Positions 57,962 through 64,000 of a DNA stretch of 64,000 nucleotides are shown here, in pieces. Below the pieces are notes generated by a model. That model was given only the letters and a program-made list of their open reading frames with translations. It was not told the origin of the DNA and ran no database searches. Source of the stretch: Haloarchaeobius salinus (GTDB lineage Archaea > Halobacteriota > Halobacteria > Halobacteriales > Natrialbaceae). The stretch's first letter is position 1. Every line of letters begins with the position of its first letter. Both the position numbers and the translations under genes were made by a program. The DNA lies in the NCBI RefSeq assembly GCF_024464185.1, contig NZ_JANHAU010000003.1:186001-250000 (forward strand), given 5' to 3'.

Positions 57962-58960
57962 ATGGACACGTACGAGTTGATGACCCGGAACACCGACGAG
58001 GTCATCACCGAGTCCGAGGTGCGCGCACTGGCCGACGACCCCGACGGGAAGCGGGTGTACGTCGGCTACGAGCCCTCGGGCGTCCTCCACGTCGGCCACC
58101 TCCTGACGGCGAACAAGCTCATCGACCTGCAGGAGGCCGGGATGGACGTGGTCGTCCTGCTGGCGGACGTCCACGCCTACCTCAACGGGAAGGGCACGTT
58201 CGAGGAGATCCGAGAGACGGCAGAGCGGATGCGCGCGCAGTTCCTCGCGTACGGGCTCGACGAGGAGCAGACGGAGTTCGTCTACGGCAGCAGCTACCAG
58301 ATGGACGAGGACTACGTGCTCGACCTGCACGAGCTCGAACTGGAGACGAGCCTGAACCGCGCCCAGCGCGCGATGGCGGAGCTCCAGGGCGGCGAGACCG
58401 CGAAGGTCAGCCACGTCGTCTACCCGCTGATGCAGGCGCTCGACATCGAGTACCTCGACCTCGACCTCGCCATCGGCGGCATGGACCAGCGGAAGGTCCA
58501 CATGCTCCACCGCGAGGAGCTGCCGTCGCTGGGCTACGAGGCCCGTCCCTGCCTGCACACGCCCATCCTCGCCGACCTGACGACCGGCGTCGGCAAGATG
58601 TCCTCCAGCGGGGGGGTCACCATCTCCATGGAGGACTCCGCCGAGGAGCTCCAGGAGAAGGTGAACAAGGCGTACTGCCCGCCGACGGCCGACCCCGAGC
58701 CAGACGACGACGGCAACGACCGGCACAACCCCGTGCTGGAGCTGTTCCACTACCACGTCTTCCCGCGGTTCGACTCCGTGACGGTCGAGCGCCCGGAGAA
58801 GTACGGCGGCGACCTCGTCTACGACTCGTACGACGACCTCGAGGCGGACCTCGAGTCCGGCGAGCTCCACCCGCAGGACGCGAAGAACACGCTCGCGAGC
58901 TACCTCGACGAGCTCGTCGAGCCGGGCCGGGCGAAGCTGCAGGAGCTCCGCGCGAACTGA
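57962..58960 (+). CDS. tyrS: Tyrosyl-tRNA synthetase
   Basis: Charges tRNA-Tyr (332 aa). The class I HIGH-type motif is in YEPSGVLHVGHLLTANKL (residues 43-46 HVGH), and the KMSKS-type motif is GVGKMSSSGG near residue 212. DLAIGGMDQRKVHMLHREELP and the tyrosine-binding YGSSYQ match archaeal TyrRS. An acidic loop (TADPEPDDDGNDRH) is a haloarchaeal insertion. The ATG at 57962 is chosen from the conserved start MDTYELMTRNTDEV. Confidence 0.94.
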   Translation: MDTYELMTRNTDEVITESEVRALADDPDGKRVYVGYEPSGVLHVGHLLTANKLIDLQEAGMDVVVLLADVHAYLNGKGTFEEIRETAERMRAQFLAYGLDEEQTEFVYGSSYQMDEDYVLDLHELELETSLNRAQRAMAELQGGETAKVSHVVYPLMQALDIEYLDLDLAIGGMDQRKVHMLHREELPSLGYEARPCLHTPILADLTTGVGKMSSSGGVTISMEDSAEELQEKVNKAYCPPTADPEPDDDGNDRHNPVLELFHYHVFPRFDSVTVERPEKYGGDLVYDSYDDLEADLESGELHPQDAKNTLASYLDELVEPGRAKLQELRAN

Positions 58961-59039
58961 CGCCACACGCTGCCCCGACTCCGCACTCTCGACCGCCCAA
59001 CCGGCCGCTTCAAGTCGCGCCGCCACGAACCCGCCCAGC

Positions 59040-60002
59040 ATGAACGAGACACGACGGCGCGTCCTCGCGGCGCTCGCTGACGGCCCGGTGAGCGGCCCCG
59101 AGCTCGCCGACGAGCTCGGCGTCTCCAGGGCCGCCGTCTGGAAGCACGTCGAGGCCATCCGGGGGGCCGGCTTCGGCGTCGAGAGCGGCGACGACGGCTA
59201 CCGACTCACCGCGGTTCCGGAGTACGGCGGGCTCGCCATCGCCCACGGGCTCGACGCTCCGTACGAGATCGAGTACCACGACTCGCTGGGGTCGACGAAC
59301 GACAGCGCCCGCGAACTCGCCGACGAGGGGGCGAGCGACGTGGTCGTCGTCGCCGACGAGCAGACCGGCGGTCGCGGCCGTCTCGACCGCGAGTGGGCTG
59401 CCCCGCCGGGCGGCGTCTACGCCTCCATCCTCACCCGGCCGACGGTGCCGCCGTCACAGGTGCCGCTGGCAACGCTCGCGGCTGCGGTCGCGGTCACGCG
59501 CGCCGCCCGCGAGGCCGGCGTCGACGCCCGCATCAAGTGGCCGAACGACGTGCTCGCGCCGGTCGACGACGTCGCTGGCGACGGCCCCGAGTACCGCAAG
59601 CTCGCTGGCATCCTCACCGAGATGGAGGGCGAGGCCGACCGCGTCTCCTGGCTGGTCGTCGGAATCGGCGTCAACGCGAACGTTGCGGCCGGCGACCTGC
59701 CGCCGACGGCGACGAGCCTCCGAGAGCAACTCGGCGAGGGCGTCGATCGCCAGGTGTTCCTCCAGCGCGTGCTGGAGGCGTACAACGAGCTCGGCACCGA
59801 CCCCGACACCGTCCTCCCGGCGTGGCGCGAGCACGCGCTCACCCTCGGACAGCGCGTCCGTGTCGAGACACCCTCCGGCGAGGTCGTCGGCGAGGCGGTC
59901 GACGTGGCGTCGCCCGGCGCGCTCCTCGTCGAGACGGACGACGGCGTCGTCCGGGTGAGTGCGGGCGACTGCGAGCATCTCCGGCCGGTCGACGCGTCGT
60001 AG
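59040..60002 (+). CDS. birA: Biotin-protein ligase BirA
   Basis: Attaches biotin to acetyl/propionyl-CoA carboxylase (320 aa). An N-terminal winged helix (RRRVLAALADGPVSGPELADELGVSRAAVWKHVEAIR) precedes the catalytic domain: STNDSARELAD, ADEQTGGRGRLDREWAAPPGGVYASILTRP (GRGR biotinyl-AMP loop), IKWPNDVLAP and LVVGIGVNAN. The C-terminal SH3-like domain ends at LRPVDAS. The helix-turn-helix suggests it also represses a biotin gene, as in E. coli BirA; the target is not in the window. Confidence 0.92.
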   Translation: MNETRRRVLAALADGPVSGPELADELGVSRAAVWKHVEAIRGAGFGVESGDDGYRLTAVPEYGGLAIAHGLDAPYEIEYHDSLGSTNDSARELADEGASDVVVVADEQTGGRGRLDREWAAPPGGVYASILTRPTVPPSQVPLATLAAAVAVTRAAREAGVDARIKWPNDVLAPVDDVAGDGPEYRKLAGILTEMEGEADRVSWLVVGIGVNANVAAGDLPPTATSLREQLGEGVDRQVFLQRVLEAYNELGTDPDTVLPAWREHALTLGQRVRVETPSGEVVGEAVDVASPGALLVETDDGVVRVSAGDCEHLRPVDAS

Positions 60003-60004
60003 GC

Positions 60005-60187
60005 TCAGCGGAACAGGACGACCGTGAGCAGGGGGAGCGAGGCGAGCAGCGCGAACACCGCCATCCAGGGCACCACCACGGCGAACGCGGCGTTGATGAC
60101 CGCGATGGCCGCCACCGCGACGACGCGCTCGCCGAGGGTCATCGCGGCACGGTCGTCGCCCCGAAGCCCCGCCCCCATCGGCCTCAT
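60005..60187 (-). CDS. Small two-helix membrane protein
   Basis: A 60-residue protein: MRPMGAGLRGDDRAAMTLGER, then VVAVAAIAVINAAFAVVVPWMAVFALLASLPLLTVVLFR, two adjoining transmembrane segments. The ATG overlaps the uspA stop (ATGA), so it is translationally coupled to the stress protein. Its stop abuts birA (two bases). Function unknown; membrane partner of the stress protein is a guess. Confidence 0.7.
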   Translation of the reverse strand: MRPMGAGLRGDDRAAMTLGERVVAVAAIAVINAAFAVVVPWMAVFALLASLPLLTVVLFR

Positions 60188-60618
60188 CCCGAAACCTGCA
60201 CCGTCAGGACCGGGACCTCCGAGGACCTGACGACGCGCTCCGCCACGCTCCCCAGCAGCAGCCGGTCGATACCGCCGCGACCGTGGGTCCCCATTACGAC
60301 GAGGTCGCAGTCCTCCGTCTCCGCGTACCTGACGACCTGCTTCGCCGGTGTCCCCTCGAGCAGTGCAGTCTCGGCGGGCACCCCCGACTCCTCGGCGAGC
60401 TCGACGACACGGTCGAGGGCCGTCTCGCCCTCGCGTTCGAGCATCTCGTGCAGCCCCTCCCACGCGGTCTCCATGGGGACGCCGCCGTAGCTGGCCGAGT
60501 CGACGACGTAGATGGCGTGGATGGTCGCGTCGTGAGCGACCGCGAGGTCGATGGCGTGGCGGACCGCCCGCTCGCCCTCCTCCGAGCCATCGGTCGGCAC
60601 CAGTATCCGGTCGTACAT
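60184..60618 (-). CDS. Universal stress protein (UspA family)
   Basis: A 144-residue Usp fold starting MYDRILVPTDGSEEGERAVRHAIDLA. The ATP-binding loop is VVMGTHGRGGIDRLLLGSVAERVVRSSEVPVLTV, with the G-2x-G-9x-G-S/T pattern of ATP-binding Usp proteins. The start MYDRILVP at 60618 is preferred over the ATG at 60633 because Usp proteins begin there. Co-translated with the small membrane protein by ATGA overlap. Confidence 0.92.
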   Translation of the reverse strand: MYDRILVPTDGSEEGERAVRHAIDLAVAHDATIHAIYVVDSASYGGVPMETAWEGLHEMLEREGETALDRVVELAEESGVPAETALLEGTPAKQVVRYAETEDCDLVVMGTHGRGGIDRLLLGSVAERVVRSSEVPVLTVQVSG

Positions 60619-60690
60619 GTGGTATGCTATCACGTTGGTCGGGGCGGGTCTTGAGTGTGCCGTCGGTTCAGCGCCCGACGGCGACGCCCG

Positions 60691-61746
60691 CTACCGGACG
60701 ACGTCGCGGACGTCACTCACGCCAGCGCGACGGACGACAGCCCGAACCACGTCATTCGCTCCCGTGAGATTGTGGGAGTCGCCGTCGAGGACCAACAGCT
60801 TGGCGTCCCGCCCGGGCGCGACGAGCCCGCAGTTCAGGTTCGCGATGTCCGCCCCCGCGACGGTCGCCATCCGGAGCACCTCTGTCGCGGAGACGTCGAA
60901 CAGCTTGGCCGCGAACTCCATCTCGCGGAACATCGACGGCGAGTTCAGGAACACGTTGTCGGTGCCGAGCGCGACCGAGGTCCGTTCCAGCAGCTCCGAC
61001 ACCGGCGGGAGCCCCACGTCCGTGACGAGGTTCGACCGCGGACAGACGGCCACCGGCGTCGCCGCGTCCGCGAGCCGGTCGAGGTGCCACGGTTCGGGGT
61101 GGACCATGTGGACGAGGAACTCCGGATCGAGGTCCATCGCGCCGTCGATGTCCGAGCTGTCGACCTCGCCGGCGTGGATGCCGAACAGCTTGCCCTCGCG
61201 GGCGGTCGCCGCGCGCTCCCGTTCGAAGTCGGCGTCGTTCGTCCCCGACGCGCCGTAGCCGTCGGCCGCGTGCATGGCGTCCGTGCTTCCCCGGCCGAGC
61301 ACCACCGACTCGACGGGGACGTTCTCGCCGGCGGCACGGATCTCCTTCACGCCGTCGACGTCGCCCTCGCGGAACTCGATGTGTGCGGCGGTGCCGGCCT
61401 CGGCCATGAACTCGAGCGACCGGTGCATCGCGGCTATCTTCTCCTCGGTGCTCGCCTGTCGCAGGAGCCGATGTTTCAGCCCGTTCGGCGGGGCGACCAG
61501 TTCTTCGAGGGAGAGCCCGCCGCCGGCCTCCTTCGCGATGGAGTCGCCGATGTGCGTGTGGGCGTTGACGAACGCGGGAAGGACGATGGCGTCGCTCTCG
61601 ACCGACTCCTCCTCGATAGCGACGATCTCGCCGTCCTCGACGACGACGCGGCCCTCGACGGGCTCGAACTCGCGTCCGCGGAGAACGGTCCCCTCGACGA
61701 GGCGCTGGTCGTCGGCCGCCGACTGCACCCCACCGTCGCCTGTCAT
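60691..61746 (-). CDS. Amidohydrolase (cytosine deaminase/chlorohydrolase type)
   Basis: A 351-residue metal-dependent hydrolase. The metal site is IVLPAFVNAHTHIGDSIA (HxH), FGIHAGEVD, FLVHMVHPEPWHLD and VALGTDNVFLN. The N-terminal composite beta domain is followed by the TIM barrel, as in deaminases of the SAH/N-formimino-type. The ATG at 61746 overlaps the stop of the HD gene (ATGA), so they are coupled. The upstream in-frame extension is a shadow. A nucleoside- or base-deaminating activity would suit coupling with an HD dNTPase, an inference. Confidence 0.86.
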   Translation of the reverse strand: MTGDGGVQSAADDQRLVEGTVLRGREFEPVEGRVVVEDGEIVAIEEESVESDAIVLPAFVNAHTHIGDSIAKEAGGGLSLEELVAPPNGLKHRLLRQASTEEKIAAMHRSLEFMAEAGTAAHIEFREGDVDGVKEIRAAGENVPVESVVLGRGSTDAMHAADGYGASGTNDADFERERAATAREGKLFGIHAGEVDSSDIDGAMDLDPEFLVHMVHPEPWHLDRLADAATPVAVCPRSNLVTDVGLPPVSELLERTSVALGTDNVFLNSPSMFREMEFAAKLFDVSATEVLRMATVAGADIANLNCGLVAPGRDAKLLVLDGDSHNLTGANDVVRAVVRRAGVSDVRDVVR

Positions 61747-62966
61747 TGCCCGTACTGGTCGAGGGTCCCCTGCAGCCCCCTGACCTCGGTGACGAGCGCG
61801 CCGTCGATGTCGAGGCCGAGCACGCGCACCGCCGCGGTGCCGACCTGGTCGGTCACGTCCGCGGGGGAGTAGACCCCGAGTCGCCACTGCGCGAGCTGGG
61901 CGGACTGGAGCGCCTCGACCAGCGGCGACTGCTCGTCGAGCCGACGGGCCTCGCCGCCGACGAGCACGCGCGTCGAGGACTCGTCCATCGAGGGCTCCCC
62001 GGGGACGTCCAGCACCACCCGTTCGGGGTCGACCCCCGCCCGCTCGGCGATCTCGAGCTCGTACCCCCGCACGTCCTCGTGCTCGATATCGAGGACGTCC
62101 TCGGGAACGTCCGCACGTTCCGCCCAGACCGCCCGTTTGTAGAGGTCGCGCTCGTCGAACCGACGGGCCACCTCGGCCGTCTCCGCGGCGTTCCTGAGCG
62201 CGACGAGGAAGCCGGGGTCGTCCATCCGACGGAGAGCCTCGGCGTCGTAGGTGGTCGAATCGAGGAGGCGCTCGCCCGCCCGGCGGAGCATCGCCTTCGA
62301 GATGCGGGTGACGTGATGGTCGTAGACGGTCGGCGTCATCAGCGCCCGGGCGACCAGGAGGCTCTCCGCGGTCTGGACGTTGCCCTCCGCGAGGACCAGC
62401 TCGCCGTCCTGGAACGTGAGCTCGCGGACGAGCCGGGCGTGGTCGATGGTGCCGTAGGGGACGCCGGTGTGGTGGGCGTCACGGACGAGGTAGTCCATCC
62501 GGTCGACGTCGAGCTCGCCGGAGACGAGCTGGCCGAACCGGCCGTCGCCGGCGACGAGGTCGGCCACCTCGCGGGGCGCGATGTCGTGGGCCCGCAGGAC
62601 CGTCGCCACGTCGCCGCGCTCGAACAGCTCGTGGACGTCGTCGTGGTACTTCCCCGTTCGACGGTGCGTGAGCGGTTCGAGGTTGTGACTGAACGGACCG
62701 TGGCCGACGTCGTGGAGCAGCGCCGCCGCCTTCACCTTCTCCGCCCGGGGTCCCTCCACGTTGAGGTGGTCGAGCGCCTCGCAGGCGTTGTGGTAGACCC
62801 CCAGCGAGTGCTCGAACCGGGTGTGGTTCGCCGACGGGTAGACGAGCGAGGCGGTCCCCAGCTGTTTGATGTGCCGGAGTCGCTGCATCTCGGGTGTGTC
62901 CAGCAGCGCCCGAGCCACGCCCTCGACCTCGATGTGGTCGTGGACGCTGTCCTTGATGGTCTTCAT
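61743..62966 (-). CDS. HD-domain phosphohydrolase (SAMHD1/dGTPase-like)
   Basis: A 407-residue HD protein. Metal ligands: H in NHTRFEHSLGVYHNA, HD in AALLHDVGHGPFSHNLEPL, D in DVDRMDYLVRDAHHTGV. The arrangement H...HD...D with the LxHDxGHxPFSH motif is that of SAMHD1-like and archaeal dNTP triphosphohydrolases. The C-terminal 120 residues are a distinct acidic domain. A TATA-like TTTGTACG lies upstream of the ATG at 62966. It is coupled to the amidohydrolase downstream. Confidence 0.88.
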   Translation of the reverse strand: MKTIKDSVHDHIEVEGVARALLDTPEMQRLRHIKQLGTASLVYPSANHTRFEHSLGVYHNACEALDHLNVEGPRAEKVKAAALLHDVGHGPFSHNLEPLTHRRTGKYHDDVHELFERGDVATVLRAHDIAPREVADLVAGDGRFGQLVSGELDVDRMDYLVRDAHHTGVPYGTIDHARLVRELTFQDGELVLAEGNVQTAESLLVARALMTPTVYDHHVTRISKAMLRRAGERLLDSTTYDAEALRRMDDPGFLVALRNAAETAEVARRFDERDLYKRAVWAERADVPEDVLDIEHEDVRGYELEIAERAGVDPERVVLDVPGEPSMDESSTRVLVGGEARRLDEQSPLVEALQSAQLAQWRLGVYSPADVTDQVGTAAVRVLGLDIDGALVTEVRGLQGTLDQYGQ

Positions 62967-63097
62967 TGCCCCCCGATTCGGCGTGTTCGTACAAAAGGAG
63001 ACGGGTCAACGGGGGGCTCGCGGCGGGCGCGTCGGGCACCCGGCACCGACGCATCACTCGGTGCATCGGTTGCGCGAAAACGTGTGGAGATCCCCGC

Positions 63098-63271
63098 TCA
63101 GACTGCGTTCGCCTCGTCGTACGCCGTACCGAGCGACTCAACTACCCGGTGGATGGGGAGGGAGACCCCGAGTTGCCGCATCGCGAGCGCAAGTGGCATC
63201 AGCACGATGCCTGCGGCGATGCTCAGCTGGTACAGCGCGAACAGGCTTGCCGTGTAGGCCCTGTCTATCAT
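63098..63271 (-). CDS. Small membrane protein, haloarchaeal conserved type
   Basis: A 57-residue ORF found by reading: MIDRAYTASLFALYQLSIAA, GIVLMPLALAMRQLGVSLPI, HRVVESLGTAYDEANAV. It has one long hydrophobic helix (about residues 8-33) and a polar tail. TATATA at 63301-63308 is about 30 bases upstream of the ATG at 63271, in an otherwise GC-rich region, and supports expression. I remember closely similar short proteins in other haloarchaea. Function unknown. Confidence 0.72.
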   Translation of the reverse strand: MIDRAYTASLFALYQLSIAAGIVLMPLALAMRQLGVSLPIHRVVESLGTAYDEANAV

Positions 63272-63544
63272 CGGTCTTCACGCGACGGTGAGATGGGGCC
63301 ATATATAAGCTTTCCTGCCGGCGGCGGGCGTGATACTCGCACGCAAGGCCGTCGCAGTCTTGCGATTAAGCTCTACTTGTCCGTTGGACAATCCGAACTG
63401 CGAACGAGGCGGGAATACCGGTTCCCAACGGGTTCCGAACGCCCGTGATTCTCGTAACTTATGGGAATGATGTGAATCTCGTGCGCTTCTCCACGGCGGG
63501 AGTGAACCGCAAAACAAGCCTTACTCCGGCCCGTCCGTGCGAGC
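63272..63544. other. Divergent promoter region between small membrane protein and DUF555 gene
   Basis: No convincing ORF. It holds the minus-strand TATATA at 63301-63308, a dyad TTGTCC-GTT-GGACAA (63377-63391) in the middle, and a TATA-like AAAACAAGCC about 27 bases before 63545. The dyad is far from both starts. No RNA structure is apparent. Confidence 0.55.
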
Positions 63545-63904
63545 ATGAGCAACTATCTCGTTGTGATGGAAGCCGCGTGGTTGGTCCGCGACGTCACCGA
63601 TATCAACGACGCCATCGGCGTCGCCGTGAGCGAGGCGGGCAAGCGACTGAACGAGCAGGGGAAGGACTTCGTCGAGGTCAACGTCGGCCTCACCGACTGT
63701 CCGGCGTGTGGCGAGCCGTTCGAGTCCTCCTACATCGCCGCCGACACCGCGCTCGTCGGCCTGATGCTGGAGATGGAGGTGTTCAACGCCGACAGCGACG
63801 AGCACGCGAACCGCATCGCGAAGAGCGAGGTCGGTGGTGCCCTCCGCGACGTGCCGCTCAAGGTCGTCGAGACCATCGAACGCGAGAGCGACGAGGACGA
63901 GTGA
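63545..63904 (+). CDS. DUF555 (UPF0212) family protein
   Basis: A 119-residue archaeal conserved protein: MSNYLVVMEAAWLVRDVTDINDAIGVAVSEAGKRLN, then GLTDCPACGEPFESSYIAADTALVGL, a CPAC zinc-ribbon-like pair, and KSEVGGALRDVPLKVVE. The family is found in most euryarchaea, usually next to nucleic-acid or translation genes, and has no known function. Terminal acidic tail DEDE. The next gene begins 42 bases later. Confidence 0.9.
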   Translation: MSNYLVVMEAAWLVRDVTDINDAIGVAVSEAGKRLNEQGKDFVEVNVGLTDCPACGEPFESSYIAADTALVGLMLEMEVFNADSDEHANRIAKSEVGGALRDVPLKVVETIERESDEDE

Positions 63905-63913
63905 CACCCGGAA

Positions 63914-63926
63914 CACTTATTCTATA
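63914..63926 (+). promoter_or_regulatory. TATA box of the HTH-CBS gene
   Basis: ACTTATTCTATAA is about 27 bases before the ATG at 63947. Confidence 0.55.
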
Positions 63927-63946
63927 ACCTCGGGTAATGGGCGGGT

Positions 63947-64000
63947 ATGGAACTCCCGACTCCGGCGGACCTGCGCGAGCGCCGCACGGAACTGGGGCTC
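63947..64000 (+). CDS. HTH-CBS domain protein (3' end outside window)
   Basis: Only the first 18 codons are in the window: MELPTPADLRERRTELGL. This is the start of the XRE-type helix-turn-helix of archaeal proteins in which an HTH is followed by two CBS domains that sense adenine nucleotides (remembered family start: MELPTPxDLRERRTELxLTQ). Next to DUF555 it would be a common haloarchaeal neighbour. Function beyond DNA binding cannot be read from the partial sequence. Confidence 0.7.
   Translation, partial: MELPTPADLRERRTELGL

Overview
The window is chromosomal DNA from a halophilic archaeon (class Halobacteria). The evidence is the very high GC content, the strongly acidic proteomes of every long gene, AT-rich TATA boxes about 27 bases before start codons (many leaderless starts), and haloarchaeal or archaeal hallmark genes: Nop5/fibrillarin, DacZ, archaeal MAT, gamma-glutamylcysteine ligase, DUF555, and Tat lipoproteins. 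I do not assign a genus. No insertion sequence, integrase, CRISPR array or rRNA was seen. One tRNA (Leu, anticodon UAG) is present.

Layout. 1-2.7 kb: 3' part of a phenylacetyl-CoA epoxidase operon (paaA truncated, paaB, paaC, and paaD split into two genes). 2.8-7.3 kb: housekeeping (nop5-flpA, glutamate-cysteine ligase, a winged-helix regulator, coaD, a TFB-like protein). 7.4-7.75 kb: tRNA-Leu followed by tandem copies of its own 3' end. 7.75-12.1 kb: a pilin-like protein, then an osmotic/potassium group (diadenylate cyclase DacZ, MscS channel, acyltransferase, TrkH). 12.1-34.2 kb: mostly metabolic and cofactor genes (purD, DUF255 thioredoxin protein, cysteine synthase-like, thiI, MAT, CYTH, FKBP, geranylgeranyl reductase, RibD-type reductase, histidine kinase, glutaredoxin-thioredoxin reductase fusion, cysS, a large pilin-like surface protein). 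34.4-39.3 kb: acyl-CoA genes (enoyl-CoA hydratase, 3-hydroxyacyl-CoA dehydrogenase, thiolase, and an HMG-CoA-synthase-like/DUF35 fusion that has lost its catalytic residues). 40.3-50.8 kb: one long operon combining a branched-chain-type ABC transporter with an ATP-dependent hydantoinase/oxoprolinase pair and an MFS carrier. 51-57.6 kb: catabolic-looking single genes (MaoC, two VOC proteins, amidohydrolase, acyl-CoA ligase, hydrolase, enoyl-CoA hydratase). 57.7-64 kb: tyrS, birA, uspA, an amidohydrolase/HD-phosphohydrolase pair, DUF555 and the start of an HTH-CBS regulator.

How the genes work together. The paa operon opens the aerobic hybrid route for phenylacetate; the later acyl-CoA genes could serve its beta-oxidation-like lower part, but they are not linked to it. 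DacZ, MscS and TrkH together suggest c-di-AMP-linked osmotic and K+ control. The ABC/hyu operon most likely imports a cyclic amide or related compound and opens it with ATP.

Besides the genes, several promoters carry inverted repeats at the TATA box, just upstream of it or at the transcription start. The best is at 13823-13844, with 10-bp arms and a 2-nt spacer. These are reported as candidate operators. Small proteins that standard length cut-offs miss are listed where composition and position support them. No wholly new defence or mobile system was found; the most interesting items are the dead HMGCS-DUF35 fusion, the hyu/liv operon with two linking mini-ORFs, the tRNA-derived repeats and the promoter palindromes.
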